A stretch of DNA of 64,000 bases, from positions 1 to 64,000 of the forward strand of contig DHQO01000025.1 in the NCBI GenBank assembly GCA_002408125.1, read 5' to 3'. Source of the stretch: Hyphomonadaceae bacterium UBA5336. GTDB lineage: Bacteria; Pseudomonadota; Alphaproteobacteria; Caulobacterales; Hyphomonadaceae. Made by a program: the position numbers and the translations under genes. The notes below the pieces were generated by a model. It was not told the DNA's origin and did not search any database. It saw only the letters and a list, made by a program, of their open reading frames with translations. Shown here one piece after another: positions 36,894 to 44,891 of the stretch (position 1 is the stretch's first letter; the number at the start of each line of letters is the position of its first letter).

Positions 36894-37808
36894 TCAGGAG
36901 AATTCCAAGCGTTCGCGTGAGAAGAAAAACAGTGACTCGGTGTTTTCGTCGAGCAGGTCGGGGTCGGCATGCAGGAGGGTGCGCATGGCCGTCTGGCGCA
37001 GGGCGCGGGCGCGTTCGAAGTCTTCCTCGATGAGCTGTTTCACGCCCGAGGTCTCCAGGCCCTCGACAATCGAGCTGTAGAGCTGGACCGAACCGGCAAT
37101 CAGCATGGATTCATAGGCGATCTTGCTGGCAATCTTCTCGTGGATGTTCGAATAGGCAAACTGGTCGAACATCCTGTCAACCGATTTGACGATGAAATCG
37201 ACCTCCTGGTTGAAGCGCGGCGAGCGCAGATAGAAGGTCTTGGCCTGCAGGATGGTGCGCTCGATCATCGCCACGCTCTCATCGCTGAGGCCGTCATGCA
37301 CGATGATGATGTCGATATCCGAGCCGCTGACGGTCTGGCCGGTCTGCTCGATCCGGCGCGGTTCCTCATGGCCGAGAAAATAGGCATTGTCGCCGGCGAT
37401 GAAGGCGCACATCGTGCCCTTTTCCGCCTGGGTCAGGGTGCCCATCACATCGGTCATGATGGTGCGCGCGATTTGGATTTTCGACTGGCTGACCCCGCGG
37501 TGATAATTCGACAGCTCGATCTGGCGGTCGATTACCGCGCCGCGCTGGCCGGCAAGGCTCATCAGCGTGAAGGAGAGAAAGTCGCGCAGCACGGACGGGC
37601 TGAGCCGCACCTGATCGGCACGCTGGACATCATAGCGCAGATAATAGCTCGCAAAGTGGGAGATCTGGATATCGTCATCGCTGAAACAGGCCTGCCAGAG
37701 CGCGAGATGGCTGAGGCCGGGCAGGGCCGCGGCGATCTCCTTGCCGAGCAGCGGTCCGCGCTCGGTCAGGATCCGGCGGACGGCCGCGCTGTCTTCCTGT
37801 CTCGTCAT
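36894..37808 (-). CDS. Pol-beta-superfamily nucleotidyltransferase-like protein
   Basis: 304 residues, soluble. The catalytic pattern is visible: AGDNAYF..., then GSDIDIIIV (162-170, D164 and D166) and a third acidic strand QEVDFIV (D204). The N-terminal ~130 residues are mostly helical and unrecognised. A helical C-terminus follows (EKIASKIAYESMLIAGSVQLY). Such folds add nucleotides to RNA, proteins or small molecules, and occur in antitoxin, toxin and CBASS-like enzymes; the substrate is not readable. It lies 29 bases downstream of the DUF262-DUF1524 gene in the same orientation, suggesting a two-gene unit. The length and context do not match poly(A) polymerase or CCA enzymes. Confidence 0.7.
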   Translation of the reverse strand: MTRQEDSAAVRRILTERGPLLGKEIAAALPGLSHLALWQACFSDDDIQISHFASYYLRYDVQRADQVRLSPSVLRDFLSFTLMSLAGQRGAVIDRQIELSNYHRGVSQSKIQIARTIMTDVMGTLTQAEKGTMCAFIAGDNAYFLGHEEPRRIEQTGQTVSGSDIDIIIVHDGLSDESVAMIERTILQAKTFYLRSPRFNQEVDFIVKSVDRMFDQFAYSNIHEKIASKIAYESMLIAGSVQLYSSIVEGLETSGVKQLIEEDFERARALRQTAMRTLLHADPDLLDENTESLFFFSRERLEFS

Positions 37809-37837
37809 TGCGCGGGTCTCCGGTTTCCTTGTCAGGC

Positions 37838-39487
37838 CTAGTCCAGGCCCCAGTCACGCATCAGGATTTCCGCCAGGCGCTCGGTGCGCTGGCGCACCAC
37901 ATCCGCTGTCCAGGCTTCCTGCAGCTCCAGGTCGCGGGTCAGGGCGAAGTGCGCGCCGCCCGACCCGTTGAAGTAGACCTTCTTCTTGGCCCGGTAGTCC
38001 AGCCTGTCGGCTTTCTGGTTCTGCGAGTGCGGCAGCAGGATGAAATTGCCGAGCGTGTCGCACAGCTCGCGGCGCTTGGCCGGATCGGGCCAGACCGTGT
38101 GCCAGTAGCTGTCATCGCCAGGATTGCGCGGCAGGACGTGCTCTACCGTCGCATCGGCTTCCGGCGGCAGGGTCTGGCCGCCTTCCAGCGCCGCGTTCAT
38201 GCGCAACGCCATGGCCCGGCGCTGGCCGAATGTGGCGAACCGGCCGAGCAGGCGCTCGCGCACCTTCTTGGCTTCCTCCGGCGTGATCGAGAGCGGGCTG
38301 GTGTCGGCAAACACCGAGCGCGGATTGTCGAGCGCTTCGACGACGCGGCGGTAGCGGCGGTCGCGCTGGTCCTTTTTCGGGGTGATCAGTTGCTGGCAAT
38401 AGGCCAGGCGCTCCAGCCGGCGGAAGAACTCCACCGCGGAATTGGTGGCGTGGCGATGATTGACCAGGAATTTCAGGGCCGGGGCGCGCCAGGTGTGATG
38501 ATCGAGCGCGCGCATGCGGTTGACATAGGCGCCAATCGGTTCACTCAGGGCGCCGAATTCCACCCTGCCGGTGATAAGTTCGCCATAGGCCCTCACATGG
38601 CGCGGCAGGATCACATCGAGAAAGGTGCGGGCTGACACGCGCGGGATCACATTCTTGCGCAGGCCGGCGATGAGGTCGCCCTTGGCCGACTTGTCGAACA
38701 ACACACGGATCTGGCGGAGCAGGTCGTCAAAGGCCGCCCCGCCGATCATGGCCTCATACTCGGCCCACTGGGAGGCATAGTGATCGGCCTCCTGCAGGGT
38801 GAGCCCCGCGCGTTCGAGAATGTCGGTCTTGATGATGTCGTGGGCGTTCGGCGCCTTGCCGCGATCGTTCAGTACGCGGAACACCTTGTAGCCCATGTCG
38901 CGGTTCTTCACGGTGCAGATCACCATGGCGCAGCGGGTGACGATGGTATCGGCGAGGTGGGAACGCTCTTCCGGGCTCATCTTCTCCAGCTCGCGCTTGA
39001 AGCCGAGGGCCACTTCGCTGATCCGGCGCTGGCTGGCGCTTTCGTGCGGTTCGTCCTCGAACAGCGCGGCGCTGCCTCGGCGCTGGACGGTGGCACGGAA
39101 GAAATCCCCGTCCAGATGGTTCAGCGACATGCGCCAGCCGAGGCCCTTGGAGTTGGGCTCGTCGGACTGGATCAGCGCGTGCAGCGCATCGCTGCGCTCC
39201 TCGCTTCTTTCCAGGTCACGCAGCACGCAGAGCAGGATTGTCAGGGTCGTCAGGCGCTGCTGGCCGTCGACGATCTCGATCGGGTGACCGGGCTCATTGA
39301 CCATCACAATCGCGCCGATGAAATGCACTACACCTGCATCCATCGCCTCGGTCAGGTCGCCGAGCAGGGCCATGGCTTCACGCTCGCCCCAGGAATAGCT
39401 GCGTTGATAGGGCGGCAGACACAGGAATCGACCGGGTCCGAAGAGGGTCGCGATGTCCTGGGTTTCCGACTTGACGCCTAAGGCCAT
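37838..39487 (-). CDS. DUF262-DUF1524 protein (GmrSD/SspE-like putative defence nuclease)
   Basis: 549 residues in one chain. The N-terminal DUF262 has PPYQRSYSW (25-33), VDGQQRLTTL (73-82, the NTP-binding DGQQR motif) and FRVLNDRGKAPNAHDIIKTD. The C-terminal DUF1524 His-Me-finger nuclease motif is EHVLPRNPGD (449 on) with LGNFILLPHSQNQKA. Relatives include the type IV restriction enzyme GmrSD, which cuts modified DNA, and SspE. The ATG is supported by GGAG upstream. It is divergent from the FAH gene, across a gap with an 8-bp inverted repeat (39551-39558 and 39575-39582). The next gene is a nucleotidyltransferase, not a usual GmrSD partner. The base composition resembles its neighbours, so recent transfer is not evident. 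Confidence 0.88.
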   Translation of the reverse strand: MALGVKSETQDIATLFGPGRFLCLPPYQRSYSWGEREAMALLGDLTEAMDAGVVHFIGAIVMVNEPGHPIEIVDGQQRLTTLTILLCVLRDLERSEERSDALHALIQSDEPNSKGLGWRMSLNHLDGDFFRATVQRRGSAALFEDEPHESASQRRISEVALGFKRELEKMSPEERSHLADTIVTRCAMVICTVKNRDMGYKVFRVLNDRGKAPNAHDIIKTDILERAGLTLQEADHYASQWAEYEAMIGGAAFDDLLRQIRVLFDKSAKGDLIAGLRKNVIPRVSARTFLDVILPRHVRAYGELITGRVEFGALSEPIGAYVNRMRALDHHTWRAPALKFLVNHRHATNSAVEFFRRLERLAYCQQLITPKKDQRDRRYRRVVEALDNPRSVFADTSPLSITPEEAKKVRERLLGRFATFGQRRAMALRMNAALEGGQTLPPEADATVEHVLPRNPGDDSYWHTVWPDPAKRRELCDTLGNFILLPHSQNQKADRLDYRAKKKVYFNGSGGAHFALTRDLELQEAWTADVVRQRTERLAEILMRDWGLD

Positions 39488-39550
39488 GAATTCACTTTCT
39501 CCACCACACCAACTTCGCTACTCCGAAGCCGAACACGGCTCAACAAGATT

Positions 39551-39582
39551 ACTCCGGCGCCATGTTGAATTGAAGCCGGAGT
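39551..39582. repeat. 8-bp inverted repeat in divergent promoter region
   Basis: ACTCCGGC (39551-39558) and GCCGGAGT (39575-39582) flank 16 bases, between the DUF262 gene and the FAH-family gene. It is a possible operator; no regulator gene is adjacent. Confidence 0.35.
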
Positions 39583-39603
39583 GTGACAGGAGGAACACGG
39601 ACG

Positions 39604-40455
39604 ATGCGACTCGTGACCTATCAATTTCGGGATGATGTATTCTCCGGTATTCTTCAGTCAGAAGTTGTGCGCAGTCTGGGCCGTTCTCCGCTGCAGGGCT
39701 GGCTTGGAAAAACGCCGGATGAGCTGTTCGCCCGGCTGGGCGATTCTCATCCACTTGAAGAGGTCCGCTTGCTTCAGCCGATTCTGCGGCCGGGAAAGAT
39801 CCTCGCGCTGGCCCTGAATTATGTGGCGCATGCCGCCGAAAGCGTGAGCTTTTCCGGCATGAAGGCCGGTGGCACGCAGAAATGGTTCAACAAGCAGGTC
39901 ACCGCCGCCCATCCGCCCTATGGTGAGGTGCACCTGCCGCGCGTGTCGGAACGCCTCGACTATGAGGCCGAACTGGTGGTTGTGATCGGCAAACCGGGCC
40001 GGCACGTGCCGGTTGAGCGGGCCTGGGAGGTTGTCGCCGGATTTTGCTGCGGCTGCGATTATTCCGTACGCGACTGGCAGAAGGCGAGCCCGACCATGAT
40101 GATGGGCAAGGGATTCGATACGCATGCGCCCTTCGGCCCGGCGATTGTCACTCTGGATGAAGCACCGACGCTTCAGGACATGGAAATTCGCGGCATCGTA
40201 AATGGTGATATCCGCCAGCAGGCGCGGGCTAGCGAGATGGTTCATTCTATCCCTGAGCAGATTGCGCATCTCTCCATTGCCTTCACGCTGGAGCCGGGCG
40301 ATGTGATCTTCACCGGCACGCCGGCGGGCGTTGGTCAGGGCTTCGAACCGCCGAAATTCCTCAAAGCCGGAGACACGATGCGGGTCGAGATCGACGGCAT
40401 CGGCCATATCGAACACACCGTGGTGCCCGAACCGGATACGCAGCGGATTGGCTAG
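39604..40455 (+). CDS. Fumarylacetoacetate hydrolase family protein
   Basis: 283 residues from ATG 39604, with AGGAGG (39588-39593) upstream. FAH-fold motifs include KILALALNYVAHAAE, LDYEAELVVVIG (metal-binding Glu pair), CGCDYSVRDWQ, KGFDTHAPFGPAIV, FTGTPAGVGQGF and GHIEHTVV. These enzymes use Mg2+ to hydrate, decarboxylate or cleave acylpyruvates; the substrate is not resolved at family level. It is followed at once (two bases between stop and next start) by a lipoprotein gene. Confidence 0.9.
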   Translation: MRLVTYQFRDDVFSGILQSEVVRSLGRSPLQGWLGKTPDELFARLGDSHPLEEVRLLQPILRPGKILALALNYVAHAAESVSFSGMKAGGTQKWFNKQVTAAHPPYGEVHLPRVSERLDYEAELVVVIGKPGRHVPVERAWEVVAGFCCGCDYSVRDWQKASPTMMMGKGFDTHAPFGPAIVTLDEAPTLQDMEIRGIVNGDIRQQARASEMVHSIPEQIAHLSIAFTLEPGDVIFTGTPAGVGQGFEPPKFLKAGDTMRVEIDGIGHIEHTVVPEPDTQRIG

Positions 40456-40456
40456 G

Positions 40457-41191
40457 ATGGGACGCGGGGGATTGAAACGCGCGCTGGCAGCGCTTGCTCT
40501 GGCCGCAATGGCGGCATGCGGCGCTTCGAACGCGCCCTCGGCTGAACCTGAAGAGACCCCCGCGATTGCACCGTCGGCCTTTGCCGTCATGCGTTGTCCA
40601 GGCCTGAATGCGGGCATGCCCTGTCTGGTGGTGATGGCCGGCGGCAAGACCCTGGTCTTCGGCGCGCCGGAAGGCGTGACGGGCGCACTGGAACAGCTGG
40701 AGCGCCCGATCCCGGATGCAGTGTTCGTCGCCACGCTCAATCCCGATGGGCTGGAGGGGCTGGCCCGCCTGCGCAACCGGAGCTGGGTGCTTGGCCGAAC
40801 CCTACCGCTGAGCCTCGTCGGCCCGGACGGGATCGACACATTCGCCGCCCATCTCGACGAGGCCCATGCCCGTTCCGACGCGGTTGTTTACCTTAACAAG
40901 CGCCCCGCCGGTAACTTTGATGCCGCACTGCTCGCGCCGACCGCCGTGCCGCCTGCAGGACAGGCGCGCGTGTTCGATACCGGCGACCTGACAGTCGATG
41001 CGCTGGCCGCACTATCGGGCCAGCTGACCTATCTGGTTCGCTATGATGGACGCGCCCTCCAGATTTCGCCCTGCAACGGCCCGGTGACCCCGATGCAGGG
41101 CGTGCCACTGGATATTTCTCTGGACTGCGACGCCTTGTCCGATCCTGCCGGATGGCCGTTTCCGGCCCGCACGCACCTGATTGTGCAGTAG
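40457..41191 (+). CDS. Lipoprotein with degenerate metallo-beta-lactamase-like fold
   Basis: 244 residues from ATG 40457. The signal peptide with lipobox MAAC predicts lipid anchoring. The stretch VFVATLNPDGLEGLARL, then RTLPLSLVGPDGIDTF, follows the pattern of RNase Z/MBL-fold proteins (ifiTHlHxDHixGL ... pLxlyGPxGi). The metal-binding HxHxDH is replaced by LNPDGLEGL, so zinc chemistry is unlikely. This assignment is pattern-based inference. It begins two bases after the FAH stop and is probably co-transcribed; its role is unknown. Confidence 0.65.
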   Translation: MGRGGLKRALAALALAAMAACGASNAPSAEPEETPAIAPSAFAVMRCPGLNAGMPCLVVMAGGKTLVFGAPEGVTGALEQLERPIPDAVFVATLNPDGLEGLARLRNRSWVLGRTLPLSLVGPDGIDTFAAHLDEAHARSDAVVYLNKRPAGNFDAALLAPTAVPPAGQARVFDTGDLTVDALAALSGQLTYLVRYDGRALQISPCNGPVTPMQGVPLDISLDCDALSDPAGWPFPARTHLIVQ

Positions 41192-41370
41192 CCATTCGGG
41201 GTTTCGTCATATGCGCCGGGACGGTAGGTTGGGACTGGCAAACCAATTGCACAGGAGACCGGCAGACGAGCCATGGAAATGCCATGAAAGTCTGGTTAAG
41301 ACTCCAAATTCATTAACTTCTCATGTCTATCGGTTAAGATAGGTGCGAAGTATGCTACGTGGTCTGGGGC

Positions 41371-42609
41371 ATGAAAGCGGTTTTCTTTTTCCTTTATCTG
41401 GCCTTCGGGGCAGGTGCCGCCTACGGCGCGCACACCTACCTCGCCCAGGACTGGATGATCGCGGGCGGCGGCGGCGCTGTGCTCGCGCTGCTGCTCGGCC
41501 AGGCGCACCTGTTTATTTTCTCCGGCAAGGACAAGGGCGCTGAAGCGCGTCTCGATGACGTTGTCTCGGCTCAGGAGAGCACCTCGCGCCGGGTGAATGT
41601 GCTCGAAGCGCGCACCGATGCGGTGGAAACCACGCTGAAGCATGAGCTGACCGAGCGCCGCGATGCGCTGGTGGCCGAAATGAAACAGCTGGAAGGCCTG
41701 ATCGAGCGCCTGACGGTGAATGTGGAATCCCAGAAATCGGCCAATGGCGTGCACGCGCCGACCTCTGCGCCGTCGCTCGGCCGGGTCGATCCGATCCTGC
41801 GCGATGTGCGCGGTGCGCTTGAGGACAACCGGGTTGACCTGCATCTCCAGCCGGTGGTGTCGCTGCCCCAGCGCCGGGTTGCCTTCTATGAGGGGCTCTC
41901 GCGCCTGCGTCGGGAGGATGGCTCGCTGATCATGCCGGGCGAGTTTCTCGATGCTGCTCGCCGTGCGCGCCTTCTTGGCATGATCGAGGCGCTGACCCTG
42001 TTCCGTTGCGTTCAGATTGTCCGCCGCCTGATCGACCGTGACCGGCGCGTGGGCGTGTTCTGCAACATCTCCGCAGCGACGCTGGAAGACACCAAGTTCT
42101 TCCCCTTCGTGCTCGATTTCATGTCCGACTATCAATCGCTGTCGGGCGCTGTGATCTTCGAACTGCCGGCCGATGCCTTCGTCCAGCGCTCGCGCGAGAT
42201 GCGCGAGAACATGGACAAGCTGGTCGGCATGGGCTTCCGTTTCTCGCTCGACCATGCCGCCTCGCTCGATCTCGATCTGCCGCGCCTGCAGGATGCCGGC
42301 GTGCGCTTCGTGAAATTCAGGGGTGCGGACCTGATCGACCAGCTGCGCGATGCCAGTGGTCCGCGCCCGACCTCCTCGATCATGGCGCAGATCAAGGGTG
42401 AGGATGTCTCGGCTGTGTTCTCCCGCTATGGCATTACCATGATCGCCGAAAAGCTTGAGGACGAGGCTACGGTGCTGGAAGTGCTGGAATACGATATTCC
42501 GTTCGGCCAGGGCCATGTCTTCGGCTCGCCGCGTCCGATCAAGTCCTCGCTGATGCAGGAAACCTCCCCGCCGCAGGAGTTTACCCAGCGCATGAGCGCC
42601 TTCGGCTAG
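41371..42609 (+). CDS. tipF: TipF-like EAL-domain flagellar assembly factor
   Basis: 412 residues from ATG 41371 (a GTG four codons earlier is in frame). Two N-terminal hydrophobic segments (about 1-50) are followed by a coiled coil (about 60-130) and an EAL domain (about 145-400). EAL landmarks are degenerate: YEGLSRLR for EAL, and SLDHAASLDLDL where catalytic enzymes have DDFGTG. IAEKLED and FGQGHVFGSPRPI are kept. This matches TipF, a c-di-GMP-binding, non-hydrolysing membrane receptor that places the flagellum in Caulobacter. Family layout and sequence support the name; direct identity was not tested. GGTTAAGA occurs twice upstream (41294 and 41332). Its end overlaps the convergent gene at 42581 by 29 bases. 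Confidence 0.85.
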   Translation: MKAVFFFLYLAFGAGAAYGAHTYLAQDWMIAGGGGAVLALLLGQAHLFIFSGKDKGAEARLDDVVSAQESTSRRVNVLEARTDAVETTLKHELTERRDALVAEMKQLEGLIERLTVNVESQKSANGVHAPTSAPSLGRVDPILRDVRGALEDNRVDLHLQPVVSLPQRRVAFYEGLSRLRREDGSLIMPGEFLDAARRARLLGMIEALTLFRCVQIVRRLIDRDRRVGVFCNISAATLEDTKFFPFVLDFMSDYQSLSGAVIFELPADAFVQRSREMRENMDKLVGMGFRFSLDHAASLDLDLPRLQDAGVRFVKFRGADLIDQLRDASGPRPTSSIMAQIKGEDVSAVFSRYGITMIAEKLEDEATVLEVLEYDIPFGQGHVFGSPRPIKSSLMQETSPPQEFTQRMSAFG

Positions 42610-43195
42610 CGGCCCAGGCGCGCCAGTCTTCGGCTTCATCCAGATCCACCAGTTCAGGCAGGCGGGCGATGCGCGCGCCTGCCGGCAGGTTGACTTCCAC
42701 ATCCGACAGGGTCTCGGCGCTCGACCATCGCACATTGTCGAAAGGATGGTTCGCACGAATGCGCCGGTGCAGGCCGAGCAGCCAGAAGCCGCCATCGCTG
42801 GCCGGGCCGATCACGCAGTCGGCACGCGAGAGGGCCCGAAAGGCGCGCCAGACCAGTGCCTTGGAAACATCCGGAGCGTCCGAGCCGATGAAGACCACCG
42901 GGCCGAGCGGCGCCTCGCTGAGGCCCCGCGCAAGCCGCTCGCCAAGATCGCCGCGCCCCTGCGAGTGCCGTTGCAGACCGACCGGCCACAGCCCGCCGAA
43001 ACATTCATAGAGGTCGTTGTCGGGAGCAGCATAAAGCCGGGTCTGCCAGCGCGGGTCGGTTGCCGCCTGCAGGGTGTGAGCAAACCCCAGGCGGGCAATG
43101 CGCCGTGCCGTACTCCGGCTGGTCCCGCGCGCCAGGCGTGTCTTGGCCAGGCCCATGCGTGGGGATTTCGCAAAAATCAGCAGGGTGCGCGTCAT
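42581..43195 (-). CDS. TIGR04282-type glycosyltransferase-like protein (DUF2064)
   Basis: 204 residues. LLIFAKSPRMGLAKTRLA, VVFIGSDAPDVS, IGPASDGGFWLLGL and FDNVRWSS are characteristic of the rSAM/selenodomain-associated transferase 1 family, which has a nucleotidyltransferase-like GT-A fold. It is coupled to the preceding GT2 gene by a 4-base ATGA overlap (43192-43195). That pairing is standard for this family. Homologs are linked to arsenosugar or seleno-protein loci, but no such partner is seen here. Confidence 0.88.
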   Translation of the reverse strand: MTRTLLIFAKSPRMGLAKTRLARGTSRSTARRIARLGFAHTLQAATDPRWQTRLYAAPDNDLYECFGGLWPVGLQRHSQGRGDLGERLARGLSEAPLGPVVFIGSDAPDVSKALVWRAFRALSRADCVIGPASDGGFWLLGLHRRIRANHPFDNVRWSSAETLSDVEVNLPAGARIARLPELVDLDEAEDWRAWAASRRRSCAG

Positions 43196-43875
43196 GTATA
43201 GTGACGCGCCAGGCGCTCCGGGCTGGCGCCCATCAGATAGCGGCCCAGCAGCCAGGTATTGGAATAGGCCCGCCTGCGCCAGCCATCGCGCTCATACTTC
43301 GCCGCGCTTGTGCGGGCCTCGGCCGAGAGCAGGGTGAGGCGCGATTTTCCGATCGCCCGGGCGATGGCCACATCCTCCATCAGTGGCAGGTCCGGATAGC
43401 CGCCAACCTCCTCATAGAGCTTGCGCGAAATCAGCAGGCCCTGGTCGCCATAGGGCAGGCCGAACCAGCGCGTGCGCCGGTTGGCCCGCGCTGCCAGCCA
43501 TCGCGCGGCAGAGTCATCGGAGCGATAGGCGAGGGTGAAGCTCGCAGCCTTGTGCGGGCGCTCCCTGATATGGGCTTCCACCCGTTCGGGCCAGTCGCGT
43601 GATAAAAAAGTGTCGGCATGGAGGAACAAAAGCCAGTCTCCGCGCGCTATGCCCGCGCCTGCGCGCAATTGCGCGGCCCGTCCGGGCGCACAAGTGACAA
43701 GCTGGCAGCCTGTTTCTTGTGCAATGAGGGGAGTTGCGTCTTCAGATCCGCCATCGACCAGAATCGCCTCACGGATGAGTCCGGCAGATAATCCAGGCAT
43801 AAGTCCCTCTAGGCAAAGAGGTAATTCTGATGCTGCGTTAAGCGCTGGAATTATTACAGAAAGTACAGATGGCAT
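43192..43875 (-). CDS. TIGR04283-type GT2 glycosyltransferase
   Basis: 227 residues from ATG 43875 (MPSVLSVIIPALNAA); the longer frame has no family support. GT2 features are VDGGSEDATPLI, GRAAQLRAGAGIARGDWLLFLHADT (DxD-like HAD) and GLPYGDQGLLISRKLYEEVGG. This is rSAM/selenodomain-associated transferase 2, partner of the next gene. The first part of the gene and its upstream region are A/T-rich compared with neighbours. Confidence 0.88.
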   Translation of the reverse strand: MPSVLSVIIPALNAASELPLCLEGLMPGLSAGLIREAILVDGGSEDATPLIAQETGCQLVTCAPGRAAQLRAGAGIARGDWLLFLHADTFLSRDWPERVEAHIRERPHKAASFTLAYRSDDSAARWLAARANRRTRWFGLPYGDQGLLISRKLYEEVGGYPDLPLMEDVAIARAIGKSRLTLLSAEARTSAAKYERDGWRRRAYSNTWLLGRYLMGASPERLARHYT

Positions 43876-44009
43876 AGGATCAAAAAATGTATTCACCTGA
43901 TACGTGTGATCACTTGAATGGACGTCTATAAGTCTGCCAAATAATCCTGAAAAGGGAGAAGACAAATAAGAAAAGGCGAATTTGACAATTTAAGATAGAG
44001 CACGAATTT
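43876..44009. promoter_or_regulatory. AT-rich divergent promoter region
   Basis: 134 bases between a minus-strand GT2 gene and the plus-strand sulfotransferase gene. It is clearly poorer in GC than all surrounding coding DNA. It must hold promoters for both directions. No specific box can be called with confidence. Confidence 0.5.
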
Positions 44010-44879
44010 ATGGCCCAGGCTTCTGCAAGAACAGAACTCGTCCCTGTACGACGTGTCCCTGAGTTTCTCGTGATCGGGGCCATGCGGGCCGGAACCACCA
44101 CGCTACACAACTATCTTGCAAGCCTGCCCGGCCTGATCCTCCCCAAAATGAAGGAAACCGATTTCTTTATCGCGTCCAAGAACTGGTCGCTGGGGATGAG
44201 CTGGTATGAGAGCCTGTTCGCCTCCGAGGGCGCGGCGATCCCCGGCGAGATCAGCCCGAACTACACCAAGCGCGATGTCTTTCCCGAAGTGCCGGGCAAT
44301 GTTGCCAGCGCCAATCCCGATGTACGCCTGATCTATGTCGTGCGCGACCCGGTCCAGCGGGCCCTGTCGCAGTACAAGCATACCTGGGGCGTGGCCGGCC
44401 TGCCCGAGCCGTCCAGGCTCGAAGGCACATGGGAAGAGCGCCATATCCTGGCGACCAGCCGCTATGCCTGGCAGATGGAAGCCTGGCTGGAGCATTTCTC
44501 GCTGGAGCAGATCCTCGTCATCGATTTCAGGACACTGGTCTCCCGGCCAAAGCTCGCCCTGCGCAAGATTTCCTCCCATATCGGATTTCCAATGCCGGAA
44601 GCATTTCAGGATTTCGACCATCACAACAGCGCCCAGCAGGTCGCGCGGATGCCGAAATGGTGGCACTCGCTGCGCGATTCCGGGGTCGGCGTGCGTGCTC
44701 GCGCCATCGCCTCGCCCCGCTTTGTCGGGGCCGTGAAGTCCATGGTGAAGAACAACAAGGCGCCGGAGCCGCCGAAGATTCCTGCCGAAATGAAGCGCCG
44801 CTTCGCCAATGCCCTGCGCGAGGACGCCATTGCCTTTCGCAAGCAAACCGGTCTGCTGCTCGATCACTGGTTGGTCTGA
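44010..44879 (+). CDS. PAPS-dependent sulfotransferase
   Basis: 289 residues, no signal peptide. The 5'-phosphosulfate loop is GAMRAGTTTLHNYL (23-36) and the 3'-phosphate site is VVRDPVQRALSQYKH (110-124), both hallmarks of the sulfotransferase_1 fold. EISPNY is also typical. It would move sulfate from PAPS to a hydroxyl or amine on a glycan or similar acceptor. The cysD-cysNC genes 12 kb away can make PAPS. It ends 12 bases from the convergent uracil-DNA glycosylase gene. Confidence 0.9.
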   Translation: MAQASARTELVPVRRVPEFLVIGAMRAGTTTLHNYLASLPGLILPKMKETDFFIASKNWSLGMSWYESLFASEGAAIPGEISPNYTKRDVFPEVPGNVASANPDVRLIYVVRDPVQRALSQYKHTWGVAGLPEPSRLEGTWEERHILATSRYAWQMEAWLEHFSLEQILVIDFRTLVSRPKLALRKISSHIGFPMPEAFQDFDHHNSAQQVARMPKWWHSLRDSGVGVRARAIASPRFVGAVKSMVKNNKAPEPPKIPAEMKRRFANALREDAIAFRKQTGLLLDHWLV

Positions 44880-44891
44880 TGCCGGGCCCGC

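Noticed and set aside
36894..39487. Recent horizontal transfer of the DUF262/nucleotidyltransferase pair
   Set aside because: Base composition and codon choice look like the neighbours and no mobile-element ends were seen, so a recent island cannot be claimed.
41294..41339. GGTTAAGA repeats upstream of tipF as CtrA sites
   Set aside because: The TTAA half-sites are not seven bases apart, so they do not form the CtrA consensus.
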